From Pleurotus djamor (lineage: Eukaryota; Basidiomycota; Agaricomycetes; Agaricales; Pleurotaceae): DNA of 13,832 bases. The notes below the pieces were generated by a model. That model worked only from the letters and a program-made list of their open reading frames with translations, was not told where the DNA came from and ran no database searches. A program made the translations under genes and the position numbers. This document shows positions 8,716-13,832 of the stretch, one piece after another (the first letter of the stretch is position 1; every line of letters starts with the position of its first letter). The DNA is taken from positions 1 through 13,832 of the forward strand of contig JAPEVF010001108.1 in the NCBI GenBank assembly GCA_029747585.1. Direction: 5' to 3'.

Positions 8716-8762
8716 GGTTCACAATGCAAGAGGTGGATGTTGATCGCATTCGTTTGAATGCC

Positions 8763-8770
8763 CTTTTATA
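8763..8770 (-). promoter_or_regulatory. TATA box of the seven-exon gene
   Basis: TATAAAAG on the minus strand lies about 48 bp upstream of the ATG at 8715. Its spacing and sequence are those of a canonical core promoter, which supports both the chosen start and the view that the gene is not a dead fragment. Confidence 0.6.
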
Positions 8771-9316
8771 AGGTCAGCGGAACCCACGTAACTTGTTCTG
8801 AAGTACGTCGAGGAGATACTAAAATGGCCTTTGCTATGTTCCACTATCAAAGGATCAATGCAGAGTCGTAGGTAATTGATTGGGTACAGGCCACAACGAT
8901 AAGACTAGCACTTGGCGTCAAGTCCCCATGACCGACATACTGACAATCAGGCACCTAGAAACATACCTCAAATTGACTAGTAGCATTCATGGTGATGTTG
9001 ACACTTTGGCCAAGAATGAAATATGATCATGGCAAATTGATCAGGTGCTTGTCGATTCTCAGTAGTCAGGCAGAGCCTCATCACAAGCTAGGCACATGAC
9101 ACAATCATGACAGACAATTTATTGGGTGCGAGCCAGCTGGGAGTTTCTATTGTAGACGTTCAATGACGGCTCTAAAGCTGGCGCGAATGGTATCTACACT
9201 ATCTGTACGTACTTGCACCACACCTTACTTGGTTGGGAAAGTTGTTTATGACCGACTTGCATGTGTCCCTATTGTATCCCCCACTCCCAACAGCATTGTG
9301 GCAGTTGACGACAAAG
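8771..9316. other. Divergent spacer; 5' exons of the 9317-9977 gene expected here
   Basis: This separates the minus-strand gene starting at 8715 from the + strand gene ending at 9977. It must hold both promoters and the unresolved 5' exons of the + gene. A + strand open frame at 9163-9375 includes a plausible GTACGT donor at 9205 and a pyrimidine-rich CCCAACAG acceptor ending near 9294. Its peptide (GKVVYDRLACVPIVSP) cannot be linked in phase to the exon at 9317. No repeat was seen. Confidence 0.3.
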
Positions 9317-9977
9317 GTTCATTGAGTTTAGTCGCCAATCATCCATTGACAATTTCTACCACCGATATGGCCTGACATCATGTATAAATAGTGCTCAAGC
9401 AGCGACCCACTGATGTATGGTTGTGAGAATGCCTCGGAGAGCGTCAGTTCAAGTGCCATTATCTCTAAAGTTTGGTACGTATTACACAATCTTCAAATCT
9501 TTCGCGCAGTGTAACTTGGCATATGGGTCCTTGATTAGCACACGGCGCTTACATGTGGTCATGGAGGCACGTTCCAGAAAGCATCGGTTTGCGCTTTGCC
9601 GCCATTATACAGCGTAAGTGGTGGACCACCATTGAGCCCTTGCTTGTACTGATCACACAGTCATAGACAATGCTTACGGCGTACCCTCCTACGAGGTCAC
9701 AACTAACTATGATGCTTCGTATACAGAGTTTCATCTGCGGTTCATCGTAGAGAACTTTGGAGAACTTGCGACATGGGAGATGGGCGATCACTGTATGTTT
9801 ATAGATTAGCCGTGAACAGCATTTACTCAGATTGATTATATAGGTAACTTCAGTGGGCATTATGCAAAGCGCTATGCACTGACATATGAGAACATACTTA
9901 TCTTCGTATTTACCGATGGCGATGAGATAACAATGATGGGGGGTACATTATACTATATTGAGCTCTACATGATATAA
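9317..9977 (+). CDS. Unidentified protein, five 3' exons (5' partial)
   Basis: Exons: about 9317-9381, 9448-9474, 9539-9613, 9661-9792 and 9844-9977 (TAA at 9975-9977). Introns of 66, 64, 47 and 51 nt have donors GTATAA, GTACGT, GTAAGT and GTATGT and acceptors CGTCAG, GATTAG, ACACAG and TATATAG. The frame is continuous across all four junctions. The product, about 143 visible residues, reads FIEFSRQSSIDNFYHRYGL, then HGAYMWSWRHVPESIGLRFA, then EFHLRFIVENFGELATWEMG. It ends with GDHCNFSGHYAKRYALTYEN, a hydrophobic strand (ILIFVFTDGDE) and GGTLYYIELYMI. It is rich in aromatic residues and looks folded; no family recognised. The first exon boundary (a weak CAAAG acceptor) is the least certain. 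The stop codon is only 15 bp from the stop of the convergent Helitron helicase, so the two transcripts' 3' UTRs must overlap unless both are extremely short. Confidence 0.6.
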
Positions 9978-9981
9978 ACAG

Positions 9982-9994
9982 AAGGGACTCCCTT
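9982..9994. terminator. 13-bp palindrome between two convergent stop codons
   Basis: AAGGGACTCCCTT is a perfect inverted repeat about its central C. It fills most of the gap between the + gene stop (9975-9977) and the minus-strand helicase stop (9993-9995), overlapping the latter. The stem is short (5-6 bp, almost no loop), so a stable hairpin is doubtful. It could be a 3'-end signal for either transcript or chance. It was considered as a Helitron 3' hairpin, but no CTRR end follows at the usual distance. Confidence 0.25.
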
Positions 9995-12900
9995 AATCAT
10001 CTCTTACACCATTTTTTCGCTTCCTCACATTAGTTACCATCTGTAGGGCTTCTTCTTTGCCCCGTCCCAGAGGGTTCACGCCGAGAGCTTCTAAGCTGCT
10101 TTGGGCTGCAGCAGCTTCATCAGGATGTCCATAAGTGCAGATAGTCTTGAGACACACTATCTGGAGACGCTTCATCTCTTCCCTTCGATCCTGAGAGGGT
10201 CTACAACGAATCTTCTGTATGTCAAAGGGTCGAAGTATCAGCAGCCCATCCAGTGTCTTGACCCTTGACAGCATCACATAGACACTCTCAATCCCTCGGC
10301 AGGACTGTAGATCGACAACAACACATTCCAGTGTCATGCCCTGTGATTTATGCGATGTGAAGGCAAATGCGGGTAGAATAGCTAATTGAGATCGCGATAC
10401 CACACATTTCCGAGCTGAAAAGGGATGAACAAATAGCATTTTGGTGTCTTCAGTAAAGACAGGGATCTCGCCAATTTCGAGCCCGGGAAATTCCAACGTT
10501 GAATCTTTGAGCTTGACTGTACAGGATTGTGCGACACGTTCACCATGATCATTGAGCTGATAGTATACCCTCCTAAGAGTTCCAATCGTTCCATTGGCAA
10601 CCCCACTATCTACACCATAGTTGTACGCAATCATCACTGGCATTCCTGGTACTAGCGGGAGCTTTCCCATCCGCTGATTGGTCCGACCGGAGTCAAGACC
10701 ATGTAGATACTGCCGGAGATGTTGATCAAGGATGGATTGACCTTTGTGATGATCCTCTGCGTGATACCATTGGAATGGAAGGTTGTGCTGAGCTGCGTAT
10801 GATATAGCCAAGGATATATTCAGAGCATCTTTCATTGCATTAGAATAAACGAGGACAGGAACACTTGACCACCGTGGTGATGACCAGTCTGGGTTGACCT
10901 TAGTTACCAGTCGCTGTAGCAGCAACTCATAGTCATCCTCAGTACACCTACCGTCTCGCAGCCGTGATAGAAGCGACACAAAACCATGGTTATCCCTGCC
11001 AGTCTGTCTCATTGTCGTCCGCAGCTCCACAACACAGTCCACTCCTAACCAGAGTAGCCGTCCTTTTGCAACCACCATCTTCTTCAGTGGTAATGAGTCC
11101 GCTGCAGATGTGTCGATGTTACAAAAAAGGCTTTTCTGCTTTACTGGTGGGAGCTGGGCGAAGTCTCCGGCAAATATCATATTAACACCTCCAAAGGGTT
11201 GCGCACAGCCCTTTGCCACAGATAGCCCCTCGCTAATCTCATAGAGCAATCCACAGCCAATCATCGACACTTCGTCAACAAGAAGATAGTCAATGCTTTC
11301 CCACCTTGCGACAACTTTTTGAAACGACTTGACATTTTTTTTTTCGNACCATTTAGACTATCTCGCCCTAGCCCCATCAACGCGTGAATGGTTGAGCCAC
11401 CAACATTAACTGCAGCTGCGCCTGTAAAGGCACCTAATGTGAACCGGCGCCCTTGTCCACGGACATTGAAGAATTTTGTCAATGCTTGAATAACCCTTGA
11501 TTTACCAGTCCCACCGCTTCCCATGAGGTACATACGAAGCTGCTTAGTTGCAGGGCTCAGAGAATGTGCGGCAACAATGCGAAATGCCCGTGATTGCTCG
11601 ACGTTCAAGGTATATTCTGCCTCAACTCTGTCCATGATAGCTTCGCCGCTCAGCCCTTGCTCCAAAGGAAGCTTGTAGATAGTAGGGGCCTCAATATCCA
11701 TGTCCCACATGCTGTCCTTTGGAGTGGAAATGCTGACATCAGGTTGATCGGTTAGACTGACGTGTGATTGGGACGGATTCTCTAGCTCTGGCTGTGGATT
11801 GAGCTTTTCAGAAGACAAGGTCGCGTACACCTTCTTCCAGATCTGCTCCTCTCGGTGATGGGTTTCGTCAATCAGTTTTGTCATGGATAGGATAGCTATA
11901 TCTATTCCTGCAGTTGCGGTTACTGTTGGAGACTGCGGAATCAAGCCAGACTCCACAGCCGACAGCATCGCCTCGGTGACGGCCAGGTTAGAGTCAGCAA
12001 GATTACTGGAATGAATCATATCAATGCTCTCCAGATGCTCTAAGACTTCTGTCTGATCTAATGCATCCCCCAGACCAGTGTCATCTTCGCCACTTTCACC
12101 ATCCGCTCTCAGAGGACCATTAGCCCGACGATTACGCCTCATGGTCTCAAAATGATCATCTCGGCTATCACGGCATTCATGCAGTAGCTGCATGTTGTTT
12201 ATCACTGTATGAACATGAGGAGGTGCAGATACAAGGAAATCGTCGTATGCCTGAGCCCAAGTCAAATTTTCCGGCCGTAAATCAGCAAGTGTTCTCCACG
12301 GCTTAAAGAGAATGAGCATCAGTCGTGCATGGCGATCATAGGTGACGTCTCTATCCCTTCTAGGTATTCCTGGACCGATAGGTACAGGAACATGAACGAA
12401 CTTGCGTGGTCGAACGCAGAGTAAATGTGTTCCTTTATCTGGATGGCCGTGTAGGAAGGTATAGTGAGTTTGGCTTATGGGACGCTCATACGCCCTAGTT
12501 GACTGTGTAATCCTGTCAAGCTGTGCAATCATATCCCATACGCTGAAACTTTCAAACGCTTTTGATCGATATAGATAGTCATTGACTTGAGTGCTCTTTG
12601 GTGAAAATGCCCCATCCTCATCGGTTCCAAATTTTATTTCATCCCTTGTACTATCTACGCTTTCTATTGGATCATTTGGCATATCTGGATGCAACTCGTT
12701 TCGTGTGGATTCCAGGTCGCATTGAGCATCCTGTTCTTCATCCATAATGAATCGCTCAAAGGCACGCCAGTATAGCGATTTGAATCTATGGCTTGTATAG
12801 TGGTCGCCGTTCCCAAGCAAGTACGCAGCGACAAACGGGGCAGCAATCTCTTGCCGTGAAATCATTGCATGGGCACATTTCTGGAGCATTCGCTTAGAGC

Positions 12901-13832
12901 GAATTGCTGGGATGTCGCTGGCCTGATGATGATCACCCAGTCGTCGAACCGCTAGTTCAAGGGCGGAATAGGATGTGTGGGCAGGCATGTCAGATTTTGT
13001 TATGTAGTCCGTCACATAATACAAGACTGCCTTTGCTGAGATCCCGGATCCAATGAACTTGATGTCCATATTGCAACGTGTAGCCTCCAAAATAGTTGCA
13101 TTGTAGTCATTGGTCAGACCTTCGTCGCATCGCAGCTGGATCTCGCCATCATCAGTAATATGAGTCTTTGTGCGCTCTCGTTCAACACCAAGACCAAACC
13201 GACACTCACGGATAGAACCTTTACAATATTTAAAGCATGTGTCTGAATGCTTATGTACCTGACATGCCTTGACGGTATTGCGCAAGTCTTTCTCTCTCTC
13301 CGGCAAGCTATGCGGTTCTGACGGCTGGACCGATCGGAGCGACGAAGCATGGAACTTGTCTGAAGGTACGTCGATATCTAAAGGAGCTACAGGGACTTTA
13401 TTCCAAATGTTGTCTTCTAGGTATGTCACCAAGGTACTTGTAAACGCGGGGTCTGAGAGAATACGATCCTTGAGTTTGTCTGGGTTCAATGAGCCATCAA
13501 GCCAGATGAGCATATGACAGTGAAGGGTTCCACGTCCTTGGGATTCAACACATCCGTAGTATGCCTTTGTTGTACCTAGAATTCCACCTCTACCGCTACA
13601 CCCTTCGTCGGGACTGTATTTTAGCAGTGCTGAGATGAATGCACGCATGTACACATGAAAGAACTCGGCTCTCCATTTTGCCTTTTCTTTTACTCGCTCG
13701 CAGGAAGCCTCATCTGGCGATCAAGTTAATCAGATGTGCCGTCGTTCATTTGGTCGCACCCAATGCATTTACTGAGCTGAGGTGGTTCTTTATGGTAATG
13801 CTTCTGATAACGCTGGATCAATTATGGCTTTC
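9993..13832 (-). CDS. Helitron replication initiator / PIF1-like helicase (RepHel), 5' truncated by window
   Basis: Rolling-circle transposase of a Helitron. The continuous frame enters at about 13713 (or earlier, via a possible 59-nt intron at 13772-13714) and runs to TAA at 9993-9995: about 1240 residues with one frame break. The Rep part comes first: an AEFFHVYMRAF lead-in, the HUH motif GRGTLHCHMLIWL (His codons at 13520-13522 and 13514-13516) and a CxxHxH...C...C metal-binding cluster. The catalytic tyrosine pair is in YVTDYITK (codons at 13016-13018 and 13004-13006). A linker of about 450 residues follows, its later half acidic. The SF1B helicase comes last: Walker A GSGGTGKS (11498-11521), FTGAAAVNVGG, Walker B VDEVSMIG, AGDFAQLPPV (about 11146-11170), TMRQTG, TSHKSQGMTL and YVMLSRVKTLDGL. 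All catalytic residues I can check are present. The N-terminal part of the family lies beyond the right edge, where an in-frame TAA at 13822-13824 suggests another intron or decay. The protein nicks, unwinds and transfers element DNA. Confidence 0.93.
11334..11347 (-). other. Frame break in the helicase at A10 run next to an N
   Basis: On the minus strand the frame carrying Walker A reaches an unknown base (11347) followed by CG and ten A's, after which it runs 22 codons of unlike peptide to a stop at 11261. The correct helicase frame resumes right after the A-run as NVKSFQK, then the Walker B region. Gaining one base (or losing two) would restore it. With an N three bases away, a miscounted homopolymer is the simplest explanation; a real inactivating indel is possible. 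Confidence 0.8.

Noticed and set aside
9982..9994. Palindrome as the Helitron 3' terminal hairpin
   Set aside because: It overlaps the helicase stop codon, the stem is very short, and no CTRR end followed by T occurs shortly downstream on the minus strand.
13773..13832. In-frame TAA near the right edge as proof that the Helitron gene is dead
   Set aside because: A plausible intron and acceptor lie in the same stretch and the family's N-terminal region is outside the window, so the frame there cannot be judged.

Overview
The window looks like nuclear DNA of a mushroom-forming basidiomycete (Agaricomycete-type). The reasons are a fungal-style Helitron Rep/helicase gene and several genes broken by dense introns of about 40-66 nt with GT(A/G)NGT donors, CTRAY-like branch points and YAG acceptors. 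These introns were placed by eye and checked by reading phase. No bacterial signals, tRNA, rRNA or CRISPR were seen.

Layout. 1-90: the 3' tip of a + strand gene. 126-2462: two unrecognised minus-strand genes in tandem (634-1553 and 1857-2462). 2547-3200: AT-rich sequence and a diverged tandem duplication with no gene. 3200-4046: a + strand gene whose last exons encode a single-pass membrane protein. It faces a minus-strand gene (4184-5366, five visible exons). 5640-6950: a gene-poor block packed with degenerate repeats. 7003-8715: a complete seven-exon minus-strand gene (463 aa, one GC-AG intron) with a TATA box. 9317-9977: the 3' exons of an unrecognised + strand gene. 9993 to the right edge: a large minus-strand Helitron Rep/helicase gene, with its 5' end cut off by the window.

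The one confident functional call is the Helitron replicase/helicase (HUH endonuclease motif, paired tyrosines, PIF1-type helicase). Its only defect is a frame break at an A10 run beside an N, most easily explained as an assembly error. The other genes are lineage-specific proteins without a domain I can name. The + strand gene ending 15 bp from the helicase stop, and the seven-exon gene next to it, could be cargo carried by the Helitron or ordinary neighbours. I found no Helitron terminus, so this stays open. I see no convincing evidence of a new multi-gene system. The strongest unexplained structure is the repeat block at 5660-6650.
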